Assembly: GCA_041595875.1 (NCBI GenBank)
Contig: JBFHJN010000001.1
Coordinates: 75,190-139,189, forward strand
DNA: 64,000 nucleotides
Reading direction: 5' to 3'
From: UBA2279 sp041595875
GTDB lineage: Bacteria > Actinomycetota > Coriobacteriia > Anaerosomatales > Anaerosomataceae
Part shown: piece after piece, positions 50,667 through 58,659 of the stretch
How positions within the stretch are numbered: the stretch's first letter is position 1
Layout of the letters: each line of letters starts with the position of its first letter
The notes under the pieces: generated by a model
The model's database searches: none
The model's input: the letters and a program-made list of their open reading frames with translations, nothing else
Told to the model about the DNA's origin: nothing
Position numbers and translations under genes: made by a program

Positions 50667-51098
50667 ATGTCCGAGGCAACCGAACTGCCCGCAAGTGATC
50701 TGCCGGTCTCGGCCCAGGTGGCGGCGACCTCGTTCGTTCACCCCAGTGAGCGTGTTGCCGCACAGATCCTCGACTTCTATCGGATCAACTGGGAGTACGA
50801 ACCCACCCGTTTCCCCATCGAATGGGACGGAGACGGCAACGTTATCGCATGGTTCACGCCTGATTTCTATCTCACGGATTTCGAGCTCTACATCGAGCTC
50901 ACGACGATGAGTCAGAAGTTGGTCACCAAGAAGAACCGCAAGGTGAGGCGGCTTAAGGAGCTCTATCCGGACGTGAACATCAAGATCTTCTACCAGAAGG
51001 ATTTCAAGAAGTTGCTGTTCAAGTTCGGCATTCCCGTGGAGAAGCGTCCGCATAGCGAGGGTGGGGGACTGTCTGCTCGAGAGGTGGACAAGCCATGA
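50667..51098 (+). CDS. Unknown protein, possible PD-(D/E)XK-like nuclease fold
   Basis: The 143-residue protein has NWEYEPTRFPIEWDGDG, FTPDFYL with Pro65-Asp66, YIELTTM with Glu77 and a lysine-rich run (KLVTKKNRKVRRLKELYP) followed by NIKIFYQKDF. The order E-P(F)...PD...ExT...K is like the PD-(D/E)XK phosphodiesterase fold, but the ExK element is ELT. It is not clearly catalytic. It overlaps hpt by four bases and lies after the MerR gene by five, so it is in the operon. Often the family name is simply a hypothetical protein. Confidence 0.65.
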   Translation: MSEATELPASDLPVSAQVAATSFVHPSERVAAQILDFYRINWEYEPTRFPIEWDGDGNVIAWFTPDFYLTDFELYIELTTMSQKLVTKKNRKVRRLKELYPDVNIKIFYQKDFKKLLFKFGIPVEKRPHSEGGGLSAREVDKP

Positions 51099-51646
51099 GA
51101 GGGCGCACGGCCGTGCTGGCGGACCCGCTGCTGGACAGGATGCTCTTCTCGCCCGACCAGATACTCGACAGGGTCGAGGAGCTGGGTGCCGCCATCACAC
51201 GGGACTACGACGGTCGTGATCTTGTGCTATTGACGGTGCTGAGAGGCGGGATCGTCTTTCTGGCTGATCTGGCCCGGCACATCGATCTTCCACTGACCAT
51301 GGACTTCATGGCGGTCTCGTCCTATGCCGGCGGTGGCGCCGCTGTGCGGATCACCAAAGACCTCGACGATGCTATCGAGGGCCGGCATGTCCTGGTGGTC
51401 GAGGACATCATCGACACGGGGCTGACGCTCAACTACCTGTTGAACGTCCTGCGTCAGAGGCGTCCGGCATCTTTGGAGGTGTGCACCCTGCTCGACAAAG
51501 ATGCCCGCCGCATCGCCGATCTACAGGTCGCGTACCGGGGTTTTCGTATCCCGGATCGTTTTGTCGTCGGCTACGGTCTTGACCTTGGTGGTCGTTTCAG
51601 GGGAATGCCGTTCATCGCCACACTGAAAGACGAGGTGATGGGCTGA
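51095..51646 (+). CDS. hpt: Hypoxanthine phosphoribosyltransferase
   Basis: The 183-residue enzyme salvages hypoxanthine and guanine with PRPP. The PRPP loop VLVVEDIIDTGLT is at about residues 99-111, preceded by VLRGGIVFLADL and followed by LDKDARR and GYGLDLGGRFRGMP, all typical. The start overlaps the upstream gene (ATGA), and the stop overlaps the channel gene start. Together with apt at 52700 it makes a purine salvage pair. Confidence 0.94.
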   Translation: MRGRTAVLADPLLDRMLFSPDQILDRVEELGAAITRDYDGRDLVLLTVLRGGIVFLADLARHIDLPLTMDFMAVSSYAGGGAAVRITKDLDDAIEGRHVLVVEDIIDTGLTLNYLLNVLRQRRPASLEVCTLLDKDARRIADLQVAYRGFRIPDRFVVGYGLDLGGRFRGMPFIATLKDEVMG

Positions 51647-52632
51647 TGTTCGCCCGCATAGTCCGTGCCTTCGTGATCCTGGCGTTCATCCTCATCCTGG
51701 GCACCGTCGGCTATGCGGCGATCGAGGGCTGGTCGACCCTGGATTCCTTGTACATGACCGTCATCACCATCGCGACTGTGGGTTTTGCCGAGGTCGCCCC
51801 GCTCAGCGCCGCGGGCAAGCTGTTCACCATCGTATTGATATTCCTGGGCGTTGCGGGTTTGGCTTATTCCGTCGGCGCAATCATCGATTTCATGGTCGAA
51901 GGGCATCTTCGCGGCCTTCTGGAGGGACGTCGTATGAACAAACGCATCAGCGAGCTCAAGGACCACTACATAGTCGTGGGTATCGGTCGTGTCGGTTCGG
52001 TGGTAGCGCGGACGCTGGCCTCGGAAGGGGTCGAGTTCCTCGTTCTCGACGTGTGCGAGGAGTGTAAGACCATGGCCGAGGAGGCCGGGTGGCTCTATAT
52101 CCAGGGAGATGCCACAGACGAGGATGTCTTGCGCCAGGCGGGCGTCATGCGCGCAAAAGGACTTGTGACCGCGCTTGATACAGACGCCGACAACCTGTTC
52201 GTATCGCTCTCGGCACGCACCCTGAATCCCGCACTGTTCATCGTTGCCCGCACATCGCAAGTCGCGTCAGAGGCCAAGCTCCTCCGTTCAGGCGCTGATC
52301 GCGTACTCACTCCCAATGTCATCGGCGGCAGGCGTATGGCATCGATGGTGCTACACCCGGTCGTCTCGGACTATCTGGATGTCGTCACGCATGGAGACCA
52401 GGTGGAGTACACGCTGGAGTCCATGAAGGTGGACCATGGCTCTGTGCTTGCAGGTCGTTCCATCCGCGACGCGAAGATCAGGGATGAGACCGGTGCCTAT
52501 ATCCTCGCGGTCGACGGGGTCGAGGGCGGGATGAACACGAACCCCTCGCCAGACACGATACTCGTACCAGGCGACCAGCTCGTGGTCCTGGGCACTCAGG
52601 CTCAACTGGACAAGCTCACGAAGCTTCTCTAG
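51646..52632 (+). CDS. Potassium channel with RCK (TrkA-N/TrkA-C) domains
   Basis: The 328-residue protein has two transmembrane helices (about 5-25 and 60-80) flanking a pore loop TIATVGFAEVAPLS, whose filter is TVGFAE (44-49), a variation on TVGYGD. A TrkA-N Rossmann domain (about 110-225: YIVVGIGRVGSVVARTL) and a TrkA-C domain (about 240-328) follow. It resembles MthK-like ligand-gated K+ channels; c-di-AMP or nucleotides could regulate it. It overlaps the hpt stop. Confidence 0.9.
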   Translation: MFARIVRAFVILAFILILGTVGYAAIEGWSTLDSLYMTVITIATVGFAEVAPLSAAGKLFTIVLIFLGVAGLAYSVGAIIDFMVEGHLRGLLEGRRMNKRISELKDHYIVVGIGRVGSVVARTLASEGVEFLVLDVCEECKTMAEEAGWLYIQGDATDEDVLRQAGVMRAKGLVTALDTDADNLFVSLSARTLNPALFIVARTSQVASEAKLLRSGADRVLTPNVIGGRRMASMVLHPVVSDYLDVVTHGDQVEYTLESMKVDHGSVLAGRSIRDAKIRDETGAYILAVDGVEGGMNTNPSPDTILVPGDQLVVLGTQAQLDKLTKLL

Positions 52633-52699
52633 CGGCGCTGGCTCAACAGCGCCACACGATGTAGTCTTAGCAAGGTTTCGCCGACACAAGGAGGCAGCG

Positions 52700-53215
52700 T
52701 TGGATCTGGAGCAGTACATACGTGACATCCCCGATTTCCCCAAAGAGGGGATCGTGTTCAAAGACATCACCCCGTTGCTGGCAAGTCCGGACGGGTTTCG
52801 TCGCGCCATAGACACCATCGCCGATGAGTTCGCGGACGCGGGCATCACCAAGGTCCTGGGCGCCGAGGCACGCGGCTTCATCTTCGGCGGTGCGCTGGCA
52901 TATCGCCTGGGCGCCGGGTTCGTCCCTGCGCGCAAGCCCGGAAAGCTCCCGGGGAAGACAACGAGCGCCGAGTACGCACTTGAGTACGGGACCGATTCCC
53001 TGGAGATCCATGAAGACGCTATGGGTCCCAGTGACAAGGTGCTCATCGTAGACGACGTGCTTGCCACCGGCGGGACGGCGGCTGCCAAGGCCAGCCTTGT
53101 GAGCTCCGCAGGAGCCGAGACGATGGGCTTCGCCTTCCTCATCGAGCTGGACTTCCTGTCCGGCCGCGAGAAGCTGGGCGATCGCAAGATCGTGTCTTTG
53201 ATACACGTGGTCTAG
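52700..53215 (+). CDS. apt: Adenine phosphoribosyltransferase
   Basis: The 171-residue enzyme begins IRDIPDFPKEGIVFKDITPLL and has the adenine site EARGFIFGGALAYRLGAGFVPARKPGKLP and the PRPP loop VLIVDDVLATGGT, of typical length. It recovers adenine as AMP. TTG 52700 is the start with AAGGAGG upstream. It is followed by a bidirectional terminator shared with the convergent RlpA gene. Confidence 0.95.
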   Translation: MDLEQYIRDIPDFPKEGIVFKDITPLLASPDGFRRAIDTIADEFADAGITKVLGAEARGFIFGGALAYRLGAGFVPARKPGKLPGKTTSAEYALEYGTDSLEIHEDAMGPSDKVLIVDDVLATGGTAAAKASLVSSAGAETMGFAFLIELDFLSGREKLGDRKIVSLIHVV

Positions 53216-53233
53216 GTATACACAGACAGTCAC

Positions 53234-53268
53234 GAGCGGCCGTTGGAGAGACTCTCTGGCGGCCGCTC
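53234..53268. terminator. Bidirectional terminator between apt and the RlpA-like gene
   Basis: The arms GAGCGGCCG (53234-53242) and CGGCCGCTC (53260-53268) pair perfectly; the loop can form an inner GGAGAG/CTCTC helix. It overlaps the stop codon of the minus-strand gene. Confidence 0.75.
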
Positions 53269-54352
53269 AGTCGTTGGGTATGACGACCTCTGCCTGAACC
53301 GTGGAGACGCCCGAGAAGCCCAGGGCCGCAGCGGCGGCCTTTGAGAGGTCGAGGTCCCGACCGGCGATGAACGGCCCGCGGTCGTTGACCACCACGATGA
53401 TCCGCTTCTCTCCACGCGTCAGCGCAAGCACGGTGCCGAAGGGCAGCGTGCGGGACGCGCAGGTGAAGTCGTCCTCGTTGAATATCTGCCCTGAAGCTGT
53501 GGGCCGGCCATCGAACTCGTTGCCGTACCACGAGCATACCGCCGAGAAGGCCGTTCCCGTCGTCCGGTACGTCCTTGGCATGTAGGCGGAGCAGATGAAT
53601 ACCCGGTCCGGCAGCACAAGGGCTTCAGCTCTTGCGATGCTCGAGCCGTTGGGTACGGAGCTGTTCTTCCAGCGCTCACGTGTCTCAGCATCTTGTTTGC
53701 GCGCCGAGAGCAGTGCCTGTTGCGCCTCTTCGGTCAGCTCGGCGATGAGCGTCTCTTGCTCGGCCAGCATCTGGTCGAGCGCTGTGAGCCGTGTCTGCTG
53801 GGCGCCACGCAGCTCGATGTCCTGCGCCTTCAGGTCGTCCAGAGCGGCAGCCTGATAGCGGGCGTCTGCCGCCGCCAGATTGAGGTCGGCCACTACGCGG
53901 CTGTCCTCCTCGGCGATCCGGGTGAGCAGGGAAGCCCGGGCGAACAGGTCGCCTATGGATTCCGCCGAGAACAGAAGACTGAACGGGTCGACGCTGCCGC
54001 GCTTGTAGACCTCGACGATCCGTGCCTGGTACTTCGCCTGTGCTTCAGCCAGGCGTTCCTCGGCAAGCTCCAGTTCCTCCCGCTGCGTCCTGATGCGATC
54101 GGCGGTGACTGCGAGGCGCTCGACCAGCGCAGCGTTCTCGGCTCTGAGTGCTGATGCCTCGGTCTCGATCTCGAGGACGCGGGCGGTCGCCGCATCAAGT
54201 TCGTCATTGATGCCCGCGAGGGCGGCGGTGTCGCCGGCAAACGGGATGTCTGTGGATGTCCCGGGCTCGGCGGCCGCGTTGCTTGAGGGTAGACATGCCA
54301 TCATCAGCGTGGCTGTGACAAGCACCCCTATGAGACGGTTCCCTGCGCGCAT
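53267..54352 (-). CDS. Secreted RlpA-like double-psi beta-barrel protein with coiled coil
   Basis: The 361-residue protein has a signal peptide (cleavage near SSNAAAE, about residue 27), a long coiled coil (about 45-215) and a C-terminal RlpA/3D-like domain (about 255-361) with GNEFDGRPTASGQIFNEDD, ASRTLPFGTVL and VVVNDRGPF. It probably binds or cleaves peptidoglycan at division or outgrowth. The coiled coil is like that of the NlpC/P60 protein encoded divergently at 54572, suggesting they share a location or partner. Confidence 0.85.
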   Translation of the reverse strand: MRAGNRLIGVLVTATLMMACLPSSNAAAEPGTSTDIPFAGDTAALAGINDELDAATARVLEIETEASALRAENAALVERLAVTADRIRTQREELELAEERLAEAQAKYQARIVEVYKRGSVDPFSLLFSAESIGDLFARASLLTRIAEEDSRVVADLNLAAADARYQAAALDDLKAQDIELRGAQQTRLTALDQMLAEQETLIAELTEEAQQALLSARKQDAETRERWKNSSVPNGSSIARAEALVLPDRVFICSAYMPRTYRTTGTAFSAVCSWYGNEFDGRPTASGQIFNEDDFTCASRTLPFGTVLALTRGEKRIIVVVNDRGPFIAGRDLDLSKAAAAALGFSGVSTVQAEVVIPND

Positions 54353-54483
54353 ACCCTACGTCTCCGCCCTGCGCGTGAGTCCACGTTGACCGCGCATCGT
54401 GCGCGCGCGACTCACATACTCTACCAGAACAGCCGATACAAGCCACTGGAGGGGTGTGCCGACTGAGAGAGGAGGGCCACGTG

Positions 54484-54492
54484 TGCTATAGT
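54484..54492 (+). promoter_or_regulatory. Extended -10 promoter of the NlpC/P60 gene
   Basis: TG-C-TATAGT is a good extended -10 about 80 bases before the GTG at 54572. The leader between includes a perfect 6-base hairpin (54505-54510 with 54515-54520). Confidence 0.6.
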
Positions 54493-54571
54493 GTGGATGA
54501 GCTCCGCACTTCACAGTGCGACCCATTGACGGCCTCTCGAAGCAGCATTCAGACGTAGCTGGAGGTACCGC

Positions 54572-55693
54572 GTGCGGCAGAGCGTTATGCAAAGTGGTCG
54601 GAAGACAGCGATCACGTTCGTTCTCATTCTCGCATTGAGCGCATCCGCGCCCGCTTTTGGCGCGCCCACCAACGCTGAGATCGAGGCCAAGCAGGCCGAG
54701 GCAGAGGCGGCGCAGGCCGAGCGCGACACGATGGCCGCTGAGCTTGAAGTGCGGATCGAGGAGTACAACGCCATCACTGAGGCGCTTGAGCAGACGCGCG
54801 CCCAGATCAAAGAGACCCAGGCCGACCTCGAACTTGCGAGCCTCGAGCTCGAAGAGAGCCAGCTTCGTCTGGCCGAGCGCGCCAACAACATCTATCGCGA
54901 CGGCGGGACCGGAATGCTGGAAGTCCTCCTCGGCACCGATTCGTTCGAGGACTTCGTGAGCCGTATCGACCTGCTGAGCCGCATCAACCGTAGCGACGCG
55001 CAGATCGTAGCCAACGTGAAGGAAGCCAAGGCACAGGTGGAGGCGCTCGAACGCTCGCTTGAGACACGCGAAGCCGAGCAGATATCGTTGCGCCAGGACG
55101 CGGAGCAGCGTGCGAAGACCATCGAGGCCGACGTCAAGAAGCAGGAGCAGTACATCGCTTCGCTCAGCGCCGAGGTGAAAGAGCTCATAGCTGAAGAAGA
55201 GGAGCGCCAGGCCAAGCTTGCAGCTGAACGTGCCGCTGCTTTGGCCAAGAGCACCGCAAGCAACAGCGGCTCCAGTGGCCGTGCGGCCACCGACCCGGGC
55301 TCTTTGGGTGTGGGTCGTTCGGATGTGGTCGCTATCGCGATGCAGTACCTTGGAGTGCCGTATGTGTGGGGCGGCAGTTCCCCCAGCGGTTTCGACTGCT
55401 CGGGGCTGTGCGTCTATGTGTACAACCAGGTCGGCGTGTCGTTGCCGCGAACCAGCTACAGCCAGTACAAGGTCGGCCAGCATATCGATGCTGACAGGCT
55501 CGATCTTCTGGCGCCGGGGGATCTGGTCTTCTTCGGTACGGACGGCGACCCTTCACGTGTCCATCACGTAGGCATCTACGTCGGTAGCGGCAACTTCATC
55601 CACGCGCCGCAGACCGGCGATGTCGTGAAGATATCCTCGCTGACGGAGCGTATCGCCAGTCGCGGCGACTACGTGGGCGCCTCGCGTTTCTGA
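54572..55693 (+). CDS. Secreted NlpC/P60 endopeptidase with coiled coil
   Basis: The 373-residue protein has a signal peptide ending near APAFGA (about residue 30), a coiled coil (30-225), a Ser/Gly-rich linker and a C-terminal NlpC/P60 domain. The catalytic Cys276 is in GFDCSGLCVY and His332 in RVHHVGIYVG. Proteins of this form, like RipA, cut peptidoglycan stem peptides during daughter-cell separation. GTG 54572 has GGAGG six bases upstream. Confidence 0.93.
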   Translation: MRQSVMQSGRKTAITFVLILALSASAPAFGAPTNAEIEAKQAEAEAAQAERDTMAAELEVRIEEYNAITEALEQTRAQIKETQADLELASLELEESQLRLAERANNIYRDGGTGMLEVLLGTDSFEDFVSRIDLLSRINRSDAQIVANVKEAKAQVEALERSLETREAEQISLRQDAEQRAKTIEADVKKQEQYIASLSAEVKELIAEEEERQAKLAAERAAALAKSTASNSGSSGRAATDPGSLGVGRSDVVAIAMQYLGVPYVWGGSSPSGFDCSGLCVYVYNQVGVSLPRTSYSQYKVGQHIDADRLDLLAPGDLVFFGTDGDPSRVHHVGIYVGSGNFIHAPQTGDVVKISSLTERIASRGDYVGASRF

Positions 55694-55749
55694 CGGCCTC
55701 TCCGCACGGCACTGGCCACCCTCTGATCGCCCGAGCGCGCGCCTTGCTG

Positions 55750-55758
55750 TGATATGAT
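55750..55758 (+). promoter_or_regulatory. Extended -10 promoter of the ior-liv operon
   Basis: TG-A-TATGAT is an extended -10, 54 bases before the TTG start of iorA, in the 119-base gap after the NlpC/P60 gene. The genes that follow are tightly spaced, so it may drive at least iorA, iorB and the ACT gene. Confidence 0.6.
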
Positions 55759-55812
55759 TCGCCCAATCCGCACGACGCTGTGGAGTGTACCCGTACCCTG
55801 TGGAGGTGCCGC

Positions 55813-57570
55813 TTGTCGCGTACCCTGATGTCAGGCAACGAGGCTGTCGCGCGTGGAGCGTGGGAAGCCGGCGTGGTAGTGGGAGTCGGTTATCCCGGCA
55901 CCCCGTCTACCGAGGTCTTAGAGAACCTCGTGGGCTACGAAGGTGTGAACTGTCAGTGGGCTCCCAATGAGAAGGTCGCCGCGGAGGTGGCTGCCGGTGT
56001 GAGCGTTGCGGGCGCGCGAGTGCTCGTGACGATGAAGCACGTCGGTCTCAATGTGGCGGCAGACCCGCTCTTCACCCAGGCGTATGCGGGTGTTGGCGGC
56101 GGCCTGGTCTATCTTGTGGCCGACGACCCTTCGATGCATTCATCACAAAACGAGCAGGATACGCGCAATTACGCGGCTGCTGCGAAGGTGCCGATCTTGG
56201 AGCCGTCCGACAGCGCCGAGGCCCTTGAATTCGTGAAGCGCGCGTTCGAGATATCGGAACGCTACGACGTACCGGTGATCGTCCGTACGACAACCCGCAT
56301 CTCGCACTCAAAGAGCATGGTAGAGGTGGGGGAGCGCGAAGAACGCGACATACCGGAGTATCGCAAGGATGCCGGGCGTTTTGTGATGATGCCTGCCAAC
56401 GCACGTGTCCGTAGGGTCGACCTGGCCCGGCGCCTGAATGAGCTGGAGACATGTGTTGAGTCGTGTCCGGAGAACCGCGTCGAGATGCGCGGTACAGAAC
56501 TGGGCGTCATCACCTCCGGCGTCGCCTACCAATACGTCCGAGAAGCCCTGCCTGATGCTTCGGTGCTGAAGCTGGGCATGACCTTCCCATTCCCTGAGGG
56601 ACTTGTTCGCGAGTTCGCTGCAAAGGTGGAGCGCCTCGCCGTGGTTGAAGAGCTCGACCCGTACCTCATGCTGAGGGTCAAGGCACTCGGCATCGAGGTC
56701 ATGGAGACCGGACTCCCTCAGATAGGCGAGTATTCTCCGGGTCTGGTCGCAGCCGCCTTCGGTGCTCCTGAGCCGGAGCTGCGTGAGCCCATCACCGATC
56801 TCCCTCCGCGGCCGCCGTTGATGTGCCCGGGGTGTCCGCACCGTGGCGTGTTCTATGCGCTGCACCGGTTGAAGGCTGTCGTCACCGGTGATATCGGCTG
56901 CTACACGCTTGGCGCGCTGCCGCCTCTGCAGGCGGTGGACACCTGCATCTGCATGGGTGCAAGCATCGGCATGGCTCACGGCATGGAGCTTATCGGCTCG
57001 GCCGAGAAGCCCGTGGTGGCAGTGATCGGCGATTCGACGTTCGCGCACAGCGGACTGACGGGTCTGCTCAACATGGTCTACAACGGCAGCAAGGGCACCG
57101 TCATGATCTTGGACAATCGCACCACTGCGATGACCGGTCATCAAGGCAATCCGGTCTCAGGTGTGACTCTTGCGGGTGATCCTGCACCTGCGGTCGACCT
57201 TGAGGCTCTTGTGCGTGCAATGGGAGTGCCTTCGGTTCGCATGGTGAACCCTCATGATCCCGGCGAGGTCTACCATGTGCTCAAAGAGGAGGTAGCGGCG
57301 GAGCATCTCAGCGTCATCGTCGCAAAGGCGCCATGTGCGCTGCTCGTCCGAGAAAAGGCCGACCCGTTCGCTGTTGATGAGGATGCGTGCATCAAGTGCG
57401 GACGTTGCATCAACCTGGGATGCCCCGCGATATCCAAGGACCCTCAAACCTCCAGAGCAGTCATCGACGCCACGATCTGCGTTGGTTGCGGTCTGTGCGT
57501 GAAGGTCTGCAAGTCCGACGCGATCGTGCCCAGCGGAGCAGCGTGTGATATCGGAGGGAGATGGTCATGA
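55813..57570 (+). CDS. iorA: Indolepyruvate ferredoxin oxidoreductase, alpha subunit
   Basis: The 585-residue protein fuses the pyruvate-binding domains and the TPP site (about 335-520: MCPGCPHRG, GDIGCYTLG, GDSTFAHSGLTGLLNMVYN) with two C-terminal 4Fe-4S motifs (CIKCGRCINLGCPA and CVGCGLCVKVCKSD). It oxidises aromatic 2-oxoacids, made by transamination of Trp, Phe or Tyr, to arylacetyl-CoA with reduction of ferredoxin. TTG 55813 has GGAGG at 55802-55806; the frame extends upstream to 55780. The beta subunit follows with ATGA overlap. Confidence 0.94.
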   Translation: MSRTLMSGNEAVARGAWEAGVVVGVGYPGTPSTEVLENLVGYEGVNCQWAPNEKVAAEVAAGVSVAGARVLVTMKHVGLNVAADPLFTQAYAGVGGGLVYLVADDPSMHSSQNEQDTRNYAAAAKVPILEPSDSAEALEFVKRAFEISERYDVPVIVRTTTRISHSKSMVEVGEREERDIPEYRKDAGRFVMMPANARVRRVDLARRLNELETCVESCPENRVEMRGTELGVITSGVAYQYVREALPDASVLKLGMTFPFPEGLVREFAAKVERLAVVEELDPYLMLRVKALGIEVMETGLPQIGEYSPGLVAAAFGAPEPELREPITDLPPRPPLMCPGCPHRGVFYALHRLKAVVTGDIGCYTLGALPPLQAVDTCICMGASIGMAHGMELIGSAEKPVVAVIGDSTFAHSGLTGLLNMVYNGSKGTVMILDNRTTAMTGHQGNPVSGVTLAGDPAPAVDLEALVRAMGVPSVRMVNPHDPGEVYHVLKEEVAAEHLSVIVAKAPCALLVREKADPFAVDEDACIKCGRCINLGCPAISKDPQTSRAVIDATICVGCGLCVKVCKSDAIVPSGAACDIGGRWS

Positions 57571-58160
57571 GCGACGTGACAACGGTTCTTCTAGCCGGAG
57601 TCGGTGGCCAGGGGACCATTCTCGCCGGTGACGTGCTTGCCAAAGTCGCCGTGGCCGCCGGTCACGATGTGAAGCTTTCCGAGGTCCACGGTATGGCGCA
57701 GCGCGGCGGTTCTGTCGACACGGTGGTGCGCTTCGGCCCGCAGGTGTTCTCCTCGGTGGTAGACCCCGGCACCGTGGATCATCTCATCGCCTTCGAGATC
57801 ATCGAGGCCGCCCGCAAGCTTGCTTTCGTCAAGCCGTCGGGCCGTCTGGTGGTCAATAGCCGCAACATCCAGCCTCTGCCGGTGCTCACGGGGACGCTTT
57901 CGCCTCCCGTGGGTCTGGTCGCGGCGCTCGACTACGAGAGAGCCGTGTTCCTTGACGCTGAGGAGCTCGCCTGTGAGGCGGGCAGTCCCCGCTCGGCGAA
58001 TATCGTGTTGATGGGGGCGGCCTCGGTCGGCCTTCCCTTTGATGAGGAAGCGTGGCGCGAGGTCATCTCAGCACGGGTGCCTCCAAAGACCGTGGACGCG
58101 AACCTGAAGGCGTTCGAGCTGGGACGAAACGCGTGTGAGGGAGGGGCGTGCGAGGCATGA
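57567..58160 (+). CDS. iorB: Indolepyruvate ferredoxin oxidoreductase, beta subunit
   Basis: The 197-residue protein is the gamma-type 2-oxoacid oxidoreductase domain: TVLLAGVGGQGTILAGDVLAK, SEVHGMAQRGGSV and LVVNSRNIQPLPV. ATG 57567 (overlapping the iorA stop) has GGAGGG eight bases upstream and is preferred to ATG 57561. It completes the heterodimeric enzyme. The ACT gene follows with a 4-base overlap. Confidence 0.94.
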   Translation: MSDVTTVLLAGVGGQGTILAGDVLAKVAVAAGHDVKLSEVHGMAQRGGSVDTVVRFGPQVFSSVVDPGTVDHLIAFEIIEAARKLAFVKPSGRLVVNSRNIQPLPVLTGTLSPPVGLVAALDYERAVFLDAEELACEAGSPRSANIVLMGAASVGLPFDEEAWREVISARVPPKTVDANLKAFELGRNACEGGACEA

Positions 58161-58588
58161 ACGAGATGAGGGTCAGACAGCTCTCCGTGTTCATCGAGAA
58201 CAAGTCCGGTCGTGTCAGTGAGATCACCGGCCTTCTTGGCGAGGCGGGCGTGAATATCCGCGGGTTCTCGGTCTCTGACACCGCCGAGTACGGCATCCTG
58301 CGCTTGATCGTGGACAAGGTCGATCAGGCCAAAGAGGTGCTGAAGTCGGCCGGGTTCACGGTCCGTGAGGACGACGTCATCTGTATAGACCTGCCGGATA
58401 AGCCCGGTGGGCTTGCTGGAGTCCTCAAGATCGTGGCCGAAGCGGGCGTCAACATCGAGTACGTGTACTCGCTGATCGCAACGTACGTCGTGGTGAATGT
58501 GGCGGATGTCGAGCGTGCGGTCCACCTGCTGTCGGACCGTCCGGTGCGTCTGGTCACCCAGGAGGAGATCACGACGGTCCACATGTAG
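58157..58588 (+). CDS. Tandem ACT-domain protein linked to iorAB
   Basis: The 143-residue protein has two ACT domains (about 8-70 and 75-140): RQLSVFIENKSGRVSEITGLLGEAGVNIRGF and the second, IDLPDKPGGLAGVLKIVAEAGVN. It is a paralogue of the ACT protein at 40517, which follows a phenylacetate-CoA ligase. The function is probably amino-acid sensing for aromatic or branched-chain amino acid catabolism. ATG 58157 overlaps iorB; ATG 58166 is also possible. Confidence 0.9.
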   Translation: MNEMRVRQLSVFIENKSGRVSEITGLLGEAGVNIRGFSVSDTAEYGILRLIVDKVDQAKEVLKSAGFTVREDDVICIDLPDKPGGLAGVLKIVAEAGVNIEYVYSLIATYVVVNVADVERAVHLLSDRPVRLVTQEEITTVHM

Positions 58589-58659
58589 AAAGTCCATCAG
58601 CCTCCGCGCTTGTATGTGGTGTGGGGGCTTGTACGTTCCCCGGTCTGAAGGAGAGCACC

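Noticed and set aside
54493..54571. c-di-AMP riboswitch before the NlpC/P60 gene
   Set aside because: The leader of about 75 bases is too short for that aptamer and shows only a 6-base hairpin.
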